Assembly: GCA_001586965.3 (NCBI GenBank) | Contig: LUCW03002620.1 | Span: 62,501 to 126,500 of the forward strand | Direction of reading: 5' to 3' | DNA: 64,000 nt | DNA from: Sphaeroforma sirkka | Taxonomy: Eukaryota > Opisthokonta > Ichthyosporea > Ichthyophonida | Part shown: positions 1 to 9,644 of the stretch, piece after piece | How the letters are laid out: each line of letters starts with the position of its first letter | Position numbering within the stretch: the stretch's first letter is position 1 | The notes under the pieces: model-generated | Seen by the model: the letters and a program-made list of their open reading frames with translations, nothing else | Told to the model about the DNA's origin: nothing | Databases searched by the model: none | Program-made: the position numbers and the translations under genes

Positions 1-935
1 CGTTTTGTGGGTGTTCAGAGTCTACGAGTAGTATTGTGGTCATGAGCCGTGGTACTGGGAATATAGAGTTCAATAGTATTTGGGGCTCTATGGGTCCTTT
101 GTGTAGATATACTATTTGGTCGTGTAGCGTGAGCATGTCGGTGTAGCGTTTGCGGGTGCTCAGAGCGTCTAGTAGGTTATTTTTAACTACTATCTCTTTC
201 TGTGGCGAGATGAGCTTCGACATGTAGGGTAACACTAGTGAGCATGTGAAGTGTGATGTGGTGAAAGGTGTTTTGCTGCAGCCAATGCATGTGAGACCTA
301 CCGGGGTCTTTTCTAGCGTGAAGATATACCTGTTCGTGACGTACAGTGCGACTATCGTGGGGACTCTGAATAAGAGACTGCGGAAGCTGTGATGTTCCAG
401 CGGCGTGTCGAATCGGTATCGTTCTTCCTCGCCTGGGTAGATGAGTCCAAATCGGAGTTCGCGAGCCGCTTGTCGGTGCAGTGCGCCTTCCTTTTTGTTT
501 GGTTTTTTATTTGTGTATGCTTGTTTGAGTTTCCTGTATGTTGTGTATGGAAGTAGTGGAGTATATTCTCGCGAGCGAGCATGGTGAGTCTCATCGGGGT
601 GAAAATAATTGCCTGTTTGCCTAGATATTCATGTAGAGGATTTCTGTCTGACATACGGGTTATATGATTTATCAGACTCACGCATTGCCATGTGCATAGC
701 GCGCGTGCGGTGAGGAGTCCACAAAGTTGGAGTTGTTTCAACATAGTCGGTGTGGCTTTTGTTGGGGTCTTTTTGTGTGCTGCAGTGGATGTGATATATC
801 CAGAGGATTTATGAATTACGACATCAAGTTTGTCGAGTTGTGCATTGATGCTTGTTTTGAGTGAAAAGTGTGATAGTGGAATAAAGGCAAGACCGTAGGT
901 GATTTCGAAAGTATAAATACTCGAAAGATCATAGG

Positions 936-2300
936 TTAGTTGTGTGGGTGTAGGTGGGTGCCGGCTCGAAAGCCAAGCGGGCCACTATGGCTGATTGAAT
1001 CGCTCAGTGTGTTTATACGCGTTTCTAGCATTTGTACCACGTCTATACCTTTGGGTCCCATAGGGAATCCCAAGTATCTAGCAGTGGGGTGGACGTCAAA
1101 ATTCAGTCCAAGCATGAATGTGTGTGCCAGTTTGGGATTTTCCGGTGCTATGTATATTGATTTCTTTGGGTGGAATTCTACCCCAGAGCGCTTACCCCAT
1201 ACATAGGCGTGGTTGAGGCTTAGTTGCAACTCAAGATGGTCGCGATTGTATATTGATAAGTCGTCTACCCGGCCGAGGAAGCCTCGGGGGTCAACTTTAG
1301 CAAGACTATCGAGTAGCGGGTCAATGTATATGTTGAAGAGTGTTGGAGCTATTGGGTCGCCCTGTGTTAGACCGTGGGCACGTGTGAACGTAGGCCCAAG
1401 GACTTGTTTATATGTAATACGGGAAGCTACATTGTAGTACATCTTTTGGAATAAGGTGATCAATGAAGTGGGCACCCGTCTATTATGCAGAAGACGCCAC
1501 AGACAATCAAGTTTAACTGAGTCATATGCTCTCTTAATATCGAGAAATACCTGGTGTGTGTGTTTGGCTGTGGGACTTGATTGATTGATGTATTCGTGTA
1601 GAGTGAGGGCGTGCGTAAAACATGAGTAGCTTGATTTAAAGCCACCTTGCCTGCTATGTGTTTTGAACGCAGAGAGTTGATTCATGTAGCTCAGTAGTAC
1701 TATTTGGAAAATACGTCGTAGTATCTGTGTGAGTGTCATAGTTCAGCAGAATTCCGGACCTGACGGTACCTCTGTTTTGGGTATAGGTACAATGAGTGTA
1801 CAAAGCCAGGCCGACGGAATGTTACCCGTGTGTAGTATCTTGTTGAATAGATAGTTGAATACTTTGAGGATTGGTGACTTGGGGTTAAGTTTACCCTCCT
1901 GATCGTGTCCTATTGAGTATATTTCGATAGCTGCTTTTAGAATATCGATATATATTCCGTCGGGGCCGGAACCCTTTCGGCTATCATATGCTAATATAAC
2001 TTGCATGATATGTGCGGTAGTAAAGATATCTTGACCTAGAGGTATGAATTCAGTGTGGGTTTCTTCCGGTATTTTGTCAGGTGCTTTTCTGATTGAATAG
2101 TTTTTCCAGAAACGAGCTGATGATATTTGTTGTTGGTTCTGTTGTGTTTGGTATAGAGGGTTGCTTGGATTGTGATTTCTTTTGTTTGGTATATAGTTTG
2201 ACAATTGCGGTGTTGTGGATGCGCTCGGTAGCACGTAATGGTGTGTGTGATCTGTGGGGGGTTGGTTCGAGGTAGTAACCCTAAAATGTTCCTTGCGCAA
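936..2300 (-). pseudogene. LINE reverse transcriptase segment
   Basis: Two abutting minus-strand frames (1743-2300, then 936-1739) cover the fingers and palm of a LINE reverse transcriptase. The first holds KGSGPDGIYIDILKAA and an IVPIPK motif. The second holds QGGFKSSYSCFTHAL, FLDIKRAYDSV, HGLTQGDPIAPTLF and the altered active-site box VDDLSIY. The break between the frames, and the arginine in place of the aromatic residue before V-D-D, mark it as inactive. Confidence 0.85.
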
Positions 2301-2466
2301 CTTTCCATAGTTTGTTGATTATTGTATGATATACTGATTTGATGTTGCCTTGGTCTGCGTTTTGAATGAGCCGTAGCCATGAACTACAGTTAGCTCGTAT
2401 TCTTGCTCGAAATGTATTTACATAGTGTGGATTGTTGCAATTATAAGTTCGAATTCGGTATCTGTT

Positions 2467-3180
2467 TTATCTGTGTGACGGCATGCATTCTGTAGGTGCA
2501 GGTTTAGTACTGGGTTGTTGTGTGTCTGGTGATTTAATCTGTAGTGCAAACACCCATTCGTGATCAGTTTTGAGCGAAATTTCTGTGGCTTTGACAAGGG
2601 TGAGTAGTGTTCTGGTACGTGCTTGAGCATAAACGTGATCAACTCGTATGTTTGCTGATTGTTCTGGTGTTATATGATCCATTTGGTGTAGTTGAGTATA
2701 GAACTCGATTGATTTCCTGCGGTCAGGTGACTTAATGAGAAAATCGTTATACTCTGTGTCGCGGAAGTTCATATCCCCAACTAGAACCTGTGGTTTACAG
2801 TTGAGTGCCATTAAGGTATTTTATACATTGTCTCCCAAGTGTGGTGCTAGATAGACACATGCTATAGTGATCGAACGAAGGGAGAATGCTACAAAGTATT
2901 GGCTTTGGGCGTGTATTTTGAAATCAATTGAGCTGTGTCTACTGAATAGGGCTACATCGTTACTTCTACCACCGCGGTGGATACTACTAGATGGAGGTGA
3001 TGCATAAATAAGGTTGGTATTGCTTTCAGTGTAGACTTCATTGAGGCGATCGACACAGCCCCACGTCTCTACTAAACATAGGGCGTCACATTGACTGTAT
3101 AGTTTACGTATTGCTCTGTATTGTTCTTGTGTGTTTTTCAGTGAGTTTCGATTGACGAAGTACACGAGAATGTCACTCAT
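2467..3180 (-). pseudogene. LINE apurinic endonuclease segment
   Basis: Two minus-strand frames (2821-3180 and 2467-2811) encode an exonuclease-endonuclease-phosphatase fold of the type used by APE LINEs to nick target DNA. CDALCLVETWG matches the region with the metal-binding glutamate. VLVGDMNFRDTEYN matches the GDxN box, and IRVDHVYAQ lies near the C-terminal SDH-like region. It lies upstream of the reverse transcriptase on the same strand. The frame change inside it means it is not functional. Confidence 0.8.
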
Positions 3181-3437
3181 TGCGAGTTCTGCGAGTTCAT
3201 TGAATATTGTAAGTGCTTGTTCGGTTTCTTCATCACATATTTGAGGTGATCTAGGATTAGTCCGTAATAACGATTAATGTTTCAATTAGAAGCCGACTGA
3301 GAAGCTGGGCTTGTGTGGTTGTTTTGTAAAACAAAAGGCACCAATGTCTCCAAAACTATTTACATAAAATAAAAAAAAAAAAAGGCTCAAGGGGCTTTTT
3401 CCAAAACAAAACAAAATGACCGAGAGGCTTAGATTTT

Positions 3438-3509
3438 CCAGAGCCTCTCAGTCGGCTTTTTGTGTACTTTTTGAAAAACAATCCAGAGTCTCTCAGTCGG
3501 CTTTTTGTG
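3438..3509. repeat. 45-bp tandem duplication in AT-rich spacer
   Basis: The segment beginning CCAGAGCCTCTCAGTCGG recurs 45 bp later with one visible change. It sits in the AT-rich stretch 3241-3650, which also has a run of A at 3368-3381. I see no gene in that stretch. Confidence 0.7.
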
Positions 3510-3658
3510 GTGTCGTCCAATAATCTGGCCGACAAATTGGAGCCGTACATGGACAGCAAAAATCTCTTGGGTTGGGTTACTAACGAACTTTGATACGAAC
3601 AATGCATACTGAGAAACTGTAAATTGGACAAAATACTTCACATTAAATATTCAATTCA

Positions 3659-4022
3659 TTCTCGTCCATATCGTCGTTGCAGATGCCATACGTTCAATCG
3701 AATATCCATTTCATTCTCGTCCATATTGTCGATGCAGCTGCCATACATCCTATCGAATATCCACTTCAGTCTCGTCCACATTGTCGTTGTAGCGGCCATA
3801 CATCCCATCGAAAATCCACTTTATTCTCGCCCATATTGTCGTTTCTGCCGCCATACGCCACATTCGATATCCACCTCATTCTCGTCTATATTGTCGTTGC
3901 TGCCGCCATACGTCACATTGGATATCCACCTCATTCTCGTCTATATTGTCGTTGCTGCCGCCATACGTTACATTGGATATCCACCTCATTCTCGTCCATA
4001 TTGTCGTTGCTGCCGCCATAAT
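3659..4022. repeat. 55-bp minisatellite, about 6.6 copies
   Basis: A unit beginning TTCTCGTCYATATTGTCG recurs at 3659, 3714, 3769, 3824, 3879, 3934 and 3989, each exactly 55 bp apart. The copies at the right are nearly identical and those at the left more diverged, as expected for a minisatellite expanding from one end. Open frames across it are a by-product of the repeat. Confidence 0.92.
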
Positions 4023-4229
4023 ACCCCACTAGCGCGCGTGAACGAGCCTGGTGTCTGACTGAATCCAGGAGGGGGTCTTAGGATTAATGTGAAAATTTTG
4101 GTCGATTTGAAGCAAAAGTGGGGTGTGGTCGCTGGTGCGCGTTCGGCAAAAAATGCTAGCACCAGGGGAGGCGACATAACAAGCCTGGAGTGTGAGACCT
4201 TTTTTTTAACCCAAAATCACAAAAAAAAA

Positions 4230-4233
<4 letters not shown>

Positions 4234-4262
<29 letters not shown>
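4234..4262. repeat. (TA)n microsatellite
   Basis: A run of about 14 TA units follows an A-rich tract, in the spacer ahead of the transposase-like gene. Confidence 0.9.
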
Positions 4263-4265
<3 letters not shown>

Positions 4266-4319
4266 AAATAGCGTTTGGCAAAAAGTAGGCATTTTTGTGT
4301 TTGGCATTGGACATAAACT

Positions 4320-5384
4320 ATGGGGTTTTTCATGTCAAAAAGAAGGTACTCCCAATTTGTGAGTATGATGGAAGCCTGTAAGCAGTTGAAGATCGAATTT
4401 ATTACTTTTGCGAGCCACAAAACCCGAGTCGAGATACAACAACGGTCGATTAATAAAGTGAAAGATGGACTAGCCGACAACCCTGACACTTCACTTGTAA
4501 TAACCGATCACAAACAAAAAGTATGTATATATATTTACCTTCCAATTCTACTTCTAGTCCGGCACCTGTTTTACTACTTCCACTCCCACAACTTATCGGT
4601 CGTGGATTCTGATACTACCCATCCCATTCATTCTCGCAGATACTTCCTATGAAAAAGAATGAAGGACAATGTGAGTACTTTGGCAAATCAGGGATGTCTC
4701 TTCTAGGGTTTATGCTCGTGCGGGATGAATACAAGGTACAATCTGGGGACGAAGAACCGACCAAGCACTTACAGACATCGTTTTTTGATTATATACCGGA
4801 CGACAACGGAGGACAAGACGCACCGTCTGTCGTGCTCGCTATTGAAGCACTGCTTTACCACGTGCGGAAGACGATGCCCAATAATACCAGTATAGTGATG
4901 CAATCAGACAATGCGTCCGCATTTTCCAACTCCACTACATCTAAGATGCAATCATCTGATGGTAAGCTCAAGAAAACGCGATGGATTTTTAAAGAGGCAC
5001 AGGCGGGAAAACAGGGCTTGACACACATTTTGCGTATGTGAAAATCGTGCTACAAAGATTTGTAGAAGGCCACGATGTAAAATCAAACAAAGGTGGTAGT
5101 ATATGTACGCCTGCAAATATCTACAGGGCACTATGTGACCAAGAAGGAATAACTGGTAGCTCCATTCCATCGTGAAGTATATTGCTCAAAATACTGGAGA
5201 TACTATCACTGGAGATACTACTAGCACTGGCGATAAGAGGCCGTGTGCAGCAGGTACAAAATGTGAAAAGCCTGGTCATTCATTAGTAGTTCCCGAAGGT
5301 GAAAAACATACCTGCAAAGGCTGTGCTCGTCCTATTCATGCGATCTGCGGTCACGAAGATTCGAGTTCTGACGATACTACCTAG
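4320..5384 (+). pseudogene. DDE-transposase-like gene with an intron, decayed
   Basis: The first exon (4320-4520) ends LVITDHKQK and is followed by a good intron: GTATGT at 4521, TTCTCGCAG ending at 4639, 119 bp, phase 0. The next exon reads ILPMKKNEGQCEYFGKSGMS and later has IVMQSDNAS. The aspartates in VITDHKQ and QSDNA sit where DDE/RNase-H-fold transposases keep their first two acids. KEAQAGKQGLTH may carry the third. The frame shifts near 5030, and VEGHDVKSNKGGSICTPAN continues in another frame. The tail (5172-5384) has CARPIHAICG, a Cys/His zinc-binding end common in such proteins. I cannot name the transposon family. No terminal inverted repeats were recognised. Confidence 0.5.
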
Positions 5385-5420
5385 GCCTTAAGGTTTTGTA
5401 ACGGTAAAGCTAAGGACTGT

Positions 5421-5995
5421 ATGTCTGAAGTTTATAAGTCGGAACATGAGATAGAACAAGAAACTGTACTATATAGGGAAAAGGCAATACTGGGAGAACT
5501 TGTGGAACAACCGGCTGTACACTTTGGAACCACGCTATCGGAACATCACAGCTACAAATCTCAGATGGAGAGTGCTATGCGAAAGACACGCGTTCATGAC
5601 ATTGAATGGGATGGATTTCGACACGTACAACTATCGGAACAAAGCGGGATATGTAGAGTGCAAGTAATAGTAGAAGCAAAAGTTCAAGTAGTTTTAGAAG
5701 TAAAAACGCAAATAGTTTTAGAAGTAAAAGTACAAGTAGTAGTACAAGTAACGCTCATATCATATCTTCCTACCACGTTCAACACCAGTCGCCGGCAGAA
5801 TTGATTGAAGAATTGGCTTTGCCAGAAGTTTTTCAACCGCGCATAGATTTAGGGAATATGACATTACACCACCATCAAAGTCCAGTACCTGCAGTGTGGA
5901 AGCCGATTGTATCAAGTAAGGGAGCGGTAGTTAAAAACATAGAGATTGTGGGTGAAAAGGCTAATGCTATTAGTTCCGCACTGGATAGTTTTTAA
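5421..5995 (+). other. Two overlapping open frames, function unknown
   Basis: The frames 5421-5804 and 5801-5995 lie on the same strand as the decayed transposase-like gene and may be its 3' exons or a second gene of the same element. The first ends in a repeated VQVVLEVK-like segment that reflects a DNA repeat of AAGTACAAGTAGT type. No recognisable domain was seen. The stretch 5996-6083 holds nothing I can identify. Confidence 0.25.
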
Positions 5996-6083
5996 CAAGG
6001 GGTGGCGACACTGCATGAGATCTCATCAGAAACGAAGCCATTACAGCCCGAAACGATGCTGAATATAGTCCAACCTCGATGGG

Positions 6084-6121
6084 CCACTTGCACTTTGCCT
6101 TAAAAGGCAAAGTGCAAGTGG
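6084..6121. repeat. Perfect 38-bp palindrome at the left edge of the viral block
   Basis: An 18-base arm (CCACTTGCACTTTGCCTT) is followed by AA and then its exact reverse complement. It lies where AT-rich host-like sequence gives way to the GC-rich viral genes, so it may mark a junction or a viral terminal hairpin. A role as a bidirectional terminator or operator is equally possible. Confidence 0.85.
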
Positions 6122-6255
6122 GTACCAATATACGGATTTTTCTTCAAAAATCTTCTCGTATCGGTGTCATATCACGCTCGAATATTGTGATTGTTTTTTC
6201 AAAAAATAAAAGAGGCTCTCATCATAGCCTTCTAAATTTATTGTTCGAAAATCTC

Positions 6256-6735
6256 ATGCTGGGGGACAGCTGGATCCTGTCCCGAGTGTACAGGCTCGAC
6301 GTGTTCATATCAGACAGATATTCTGCCGACGGCCACGTGCTACGCGGAAAATACATGTATAGGGGATCGCCGGTTGAGGTTCTCGACAAGCAGCACCGTG
6401 TGTCGAGCGCCAGCGACCCGCCGGGTGCTGGCGCACACATAGGCGCCTTTGCCCTGGTGGAGCCGGGCATTGTGAGATGCACGAGAAGCAGAGAGGCGGC
6501 GGCCGCCCGGTCTGGGAGCTGTATTCTGCGATTCGAAATACCACAGGGCGTGTCTTACTACTATAACGGAGACTGCCTTTTAGAGCGCAATCTGATTTTC
6601 ATTGATTTTGCATTCCACGGCTGGTACGAAGCCGACGACGGACGTCGGATCGCGGTGGTTGATTGCGAGCTTGTGCCACACCGGGGCTACGACCCGGACC
6701 GCTTTTTTATTTCGTCTGACGATGTCGCCTCATAA
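6256..6735 (+). CDS. Hypothetical protein, 159 aa
   Basis: The ATG at 6256 opens a frame of about 159 residues beginning MLGDSWILSRVYRLDVFIS. Upstream in-frame codons run through the palindrome and AT-rich spacer, so the later ATG was chosen. The protein has no membrane segment and ends RGYDPDRFFISSDDVAS. It reads like a small beta-rich domain, with alternating hydrophobic residues and GSCILRFEIPQGVSYYYNGD. I do not recognise it. It is followed after 25 bp by an anchored GH114-like gene on the same strand. Confidence 0.5.
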   Translation: MLGDSWILSRVYRLDVFISDRYSADGHVLRGKYMYRGSPVEVLDKQHRVSSASDPPGAGAHIGAFALVEPGIVRCTRSREAAAARSGSCILRFEIPQGVSYYYNGDCLLERNLIFIDFAFHGWYEADDGRRIAVVDCELVPHRGYDPDRFFISSDDVAS

Positions 6736-6760
6736 CACTCCGATTTTTTTTATTTTCTCA

Positions 6761-7560
6761 ATGAAACAAAACAAAAATCTGGGCCTGATTATTTTGTCCT
6801 GCGTGGTCTGTGCCGTCCTACTCTATCTGACGTTCACGACAGGATGTACCAAGCGTAGTAGTGGACGGGGAGAGTGTGGCCGGGACGGGTACGACGAGGG
6901 CGGGTAAGTCGTGCACTTGCAACACTAAAACGTCGACTACCACCGGGGGAGCCGGCGCTACGGCGACGGGGGCGTCTACGGGGAGTCCGCGACGGGGTCA
7001 TCGGTCCCGGGCCTCAGCGCTTCCACCAGTATGTACTTACTTGCCTGGTCAAATACGGGCGACGGCGACAAGACCACGATGCCGTCGGCCATTGTCATGC
7101 TCGACGGCGACGACAGCGCAAGCAAAGTGCAAAAGTACAAGGACCGGGGGTACCTGGTCGCCGGGTACATCTCGGCTGGGAGCTGGGAAGACTGGCGTGA
7201 CGACAAGTCAGAGTTCCCCGACGAGGTCTTCGAAAATCTGGAGAGAGTGACGATGACCAGGTCGACTATACGCGGAGACTGGGTGAGGTCGCCGTTGAAA
7301 TAGGACTTGGACCGTTGTTCAAGAACGCCGCCGATCTCATCCGCCACGACAAGACTGTGCAGGAAAATTTCGTTGGATTCATATGCGAAGAATCGATTCA
7401 ATGGGGTGACACTGAAGTTTTTCACGAGGTTGCCGCGGGACAGAAGCCCATTTGGATCTTTGAGTATGACGACGTGTCCTCGTCCGATTTGGAGAAGGCC
7501 AAGTCGCACGCGACTGAAATATGGTTGGACACAAACAACGGTTGGAAAAAGCTCGCATAG
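6761..7560 (+). pseudogene. Membrane-anchored GH114-like glycosidase, broken
   Basis: The ATG at 6761 opens a type II signal anchor (LGLIILSCVVCAVLLYLTF). Downstream, YLVAGYISAGSWEDWRDD and SIQWGDTEVFHEVAAG match the TIM-barrel of the GH114 / TM1410-like family (endo-alpha-1,4-polygalactosaminidase type). The sequence ends KSHATEIWLDTNNGWKKLA. GH114 enzymes act on galactosaminogalactan-type polymers; the substrate here is unknown. It is paralogous to the larger GH114 gene at 48931-50822, which shares the SVGTVEDWRDD motif. The copy looks broken, with about two breaks. Confidence 0.7.
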
Positions 7561-7676
7561 CGACAAATTTTTATTAACTTTGCATACAATTTCCTATATG
7601 AATTGTTCTATCTATACATCTATCTATACAAGCCCGTGGTAGCGTCTATGGTGACCAAGGGCGTCCTTATCCGTCC

Positions 7677-8581
7677 CTAGTCTGTATGCGTGCACATGTG
7701 TCGGGTCAATTTTGACGACGTTGTAAACACCCTGCCACACGGATCCACGTCTGTGCTCCCCGTGGGGACCCACATGCAAAACTCGAGACCGTCGCCAGTG
7801 TGTAGGCGCATGTGTGCGGTTAGGCTATCCTTGCGACCATATGACGCCAGACACGGGCCATCCTTTGAAACATACTTGCACACATGAGGTCTATCGCTGG
7901 TGTGCACACACATGTGTTTTTTAAGAGCACCCGGCTGGTTGAACGACGACCCACACTGTTCGGCATCCGGATCGTCTGGGGGAGTCCATGTACATATGAA
8001 GGACTTGTTGATTGCATGCACACCTTGTATATGTGAAGATAGGTTGTTGTTCGTTTTGAACAAAGCCCCACACTGTTCACATATAAAGGGTCTGGTGGTT
8101 CCGTGGACACTCTGCATGTGTGTTTCTAAGTGACTGGTTTGACGGAACGCAGATTTGCAGACACTGCATACATAGGGTCTTTCGTTAGTATGAGTGCGCA
8201 AGTGTACACTTAATGCAGTAGGGGTACCAAACACAGAGGTGCACGTGTCGTGTGTACACTTGTAGTTCTTAACCTGGGTATGTACAACTTCATGTGCCTT
8301 GAGTGCGTCTAATCGCGAGAAACTGGCCGAACAGCCTACCCACTTGCAAACGTATGGTTTCTCGCCAGTGTGGCCACGAATGTGCCGTCGCAGCGCAACA
8401 TTATTGAGCCAAGTGTGCGTCTTGCCACACTTGCGCCAGATGCACACCTTTGCCAGTTTGTGGGTAGTGTTGACGTGTGCAACTAGGTCTGCATTGCTAT
8501 CAAAGTGCTCTGTGCACTCACCCCATGCACAGTCTAGTACGGGGGTGCAGTTTTGACGCGGAGTTTAGATTGTGCTGGCAT
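7677..8581 (-). CDS. C2H2 zinc-finger protein, about 9 fingers
   Basis: The minus strand encodes a run of TFIIIA-type fingers (C-x2-4-C...H-x3-5-H) joined by TGEKPYVC-like linkers. Examples are HIRGHTGEKPYVCKW, HLRTHTNERPYVCSVC and HMQSVHGTTRPFICEQC. Most of the protein is fingers, so sequence-specific nucleic-acid binding in the nucleus is likely. The extra cysteines in several fingers (for example PDDPDAEQCGSSF) mark longer finger loops. A TATA-like box lies at 8628-8637, about 50 bp ahead of the ATG at 8581. There may be one break near the start, so the N-terminus is uncertain. It is convergent with the GH114-like gene. Confidence 0.75.
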
Positions 8582-8627
8582 GTTTGTCAATAGTGTAGAA
8601 ATGAATTGCAAAGTACACAATGCGCCA

Positions 8628-8637
8628 CTATTTATAC
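8628..8637 (-). promoter_or_regulatory. TATA-like box
   Basis: Minus-strand GTATAAATAG lies about 50 bp upstream of the ATG of the zinc-finger gene at 8581. The same TATAAATAG string precedes the second zinc-finger gene at 35865. Confidence 0.55.
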
Positions 8638-8706
8638 AGATTGATTTCAAAATGCAATGGACGATCGATCGATCAATCTTGTCTGATGAACCGTTAAGGG
8701 TTTCGA

Positions 8707-8722
8707 CGTTTTACGTAAAACG
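8707..8722. promoter_or_regulatory. 16-bp perfect palindrome
   Basis: CGTTTTACGTAAAACG reads the same on both strands and lies just ahead of the likely start at 8731, a plausible site for a dimeric regulator. No second copy was noticed. Confidence 0.35.
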
Positions 8723-8730
8723 AAACATCA

Positions 8731-9472
8731 TGTTTGAGGATGACCTGCACGTGCTCTTGGACATCCCACCCAGCAAAGATACATGTGCACCACGGAGCCC
8801 AGTGTACGAGATCATCACCGACTGGATCGAACGCGAAATGTGTGACCCCAGCTGGTTCGAGACGGCATTGCATGCACACTTTTACTCAAGGGACAAGTCG
8901 TGCCAACAATTGTTGCTGGACAACAAGAACATATACCACCATCTCGGCCGTGTTGTCGGAACGCCCCCCCGACCCTGTGAACTTGCGCGCGTTCCTGGTG
9001 CTTTCAGTTCCGCGACCACGTGCACGGTAAGCTGTTTGACGAGATTCTGCGATACTACGAGCAGCAGTTTGAATCTGTGGGCAACATACTGGATCGAGTA
9101 CGGGATATAGTGGGGCAGAATACGCATCAGTACGAGAAACTCATTCGATACGGGATAGTAGGGTTGGCCGCCGATCGCTCACGACAACTGACCGGTAGGC
9201 TCCACTGGTACCGCGTGTGGGCGGCTAAGCGGATCGAGAAGACCTTGCTAGAATTGCTCTGCCGCGTGCGCGGCATGAAAGAGCATTACCATGAACTCAA
9301 TGTGGTTAGGTGCGAGATTCAACTCCTCCACTACTTTATCCACTACCACGAATGTCAATTGGGGCTGGTCATCCCAATCCCCAGTGTCGATGAGGGATGC
9401 TTCCACATCTTTGCAGATGAAGTCGCGAGCGACGGTCGGGAGCCGGAGACAAGTCTCCAAGAGGCACCATAG
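8731..9472 (+). pseudogene. Hypothetical viral protein, helical, probably broken
   Basis: The likely start is the ATG at 8731 (MFEDDLHVLLDIPPSKD), because the sequence upstream belongs to a promoter-like repeat shared with other loci. The later part, LFDEILRYYEQQFESVGN through RGMKEHYHELNVVRCEIQLL, is strongly helical with repeated aromatic and basic residues. The frame organisation suggests one break. Size and layout resemble the large Skp1-like family members at 13935 and 38918, but no shared motif is clear enough to claim kinship. The gene runs into the heptamer repeat at its 3' end. Confidence 0.45.
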
Positions 9473-9473
9473 T

Positions 9474-9644
9474 AAAAAGTACGAGGTTCAAGTTCAAAGT
9501 ACAAAGTACAAAGTACGAGGTTCAAGTTCAAAGTACAAAGTACAAGGTACAACGTTCAAAGTACAAAGTACAAGGTTCAAAGTACAAAGTATAAAGTACA
9601 AAGTTCAAAGTACAAAGTTTATTCAAAATATTTATTCAAATCAT
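9474..9644. repeat. Heptamer satellite (CAAAGTN)n between convergent genes
   Basis: The 170 bp are built of 7-bp units CAAAGTA, CAAAGTT and variants such as CGAGGTT. They fill the gap between two convergent genes. The same heptamer family recurs at 12483-12540 and 13843-13932, again at gene 3' ends. Confidence 0.85.

Larger units (their letters stand above)
1..3240 (-). mobile_element. LINE (non-LTR retrotransposon), degenerate, running off the left edge
   Basis: This minus-strand block encodes, in order, an apurinic-type endonuclease (2467-3180), a reverse transcriptase (936-2300) and a C-terminal segment (352-744), as in APE-type LINEs. The endonuclease shows LVETWG and VGDMNFRD, the latter resembling the GDFN motif. 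The reverse transcriptase shows GPDGI, FLDIKRAYDSV and LTQGDPIAPTLF. The catalytic YxDD is read here as RVDD. The reading frame is split at least three times, so the copy is dead. The 3' end lies beyond base 1. A related, diverged LINE in the same orientation lies at 60069-61040. The exact clade is not assigned. Confidence 0.88.

Noticed and set aside
6861-7250. Thr/Gly-rich 129-aa plus-strand frame
   Set aside because: It overlaps the GH114-like coding in another frame and has only composition bias.
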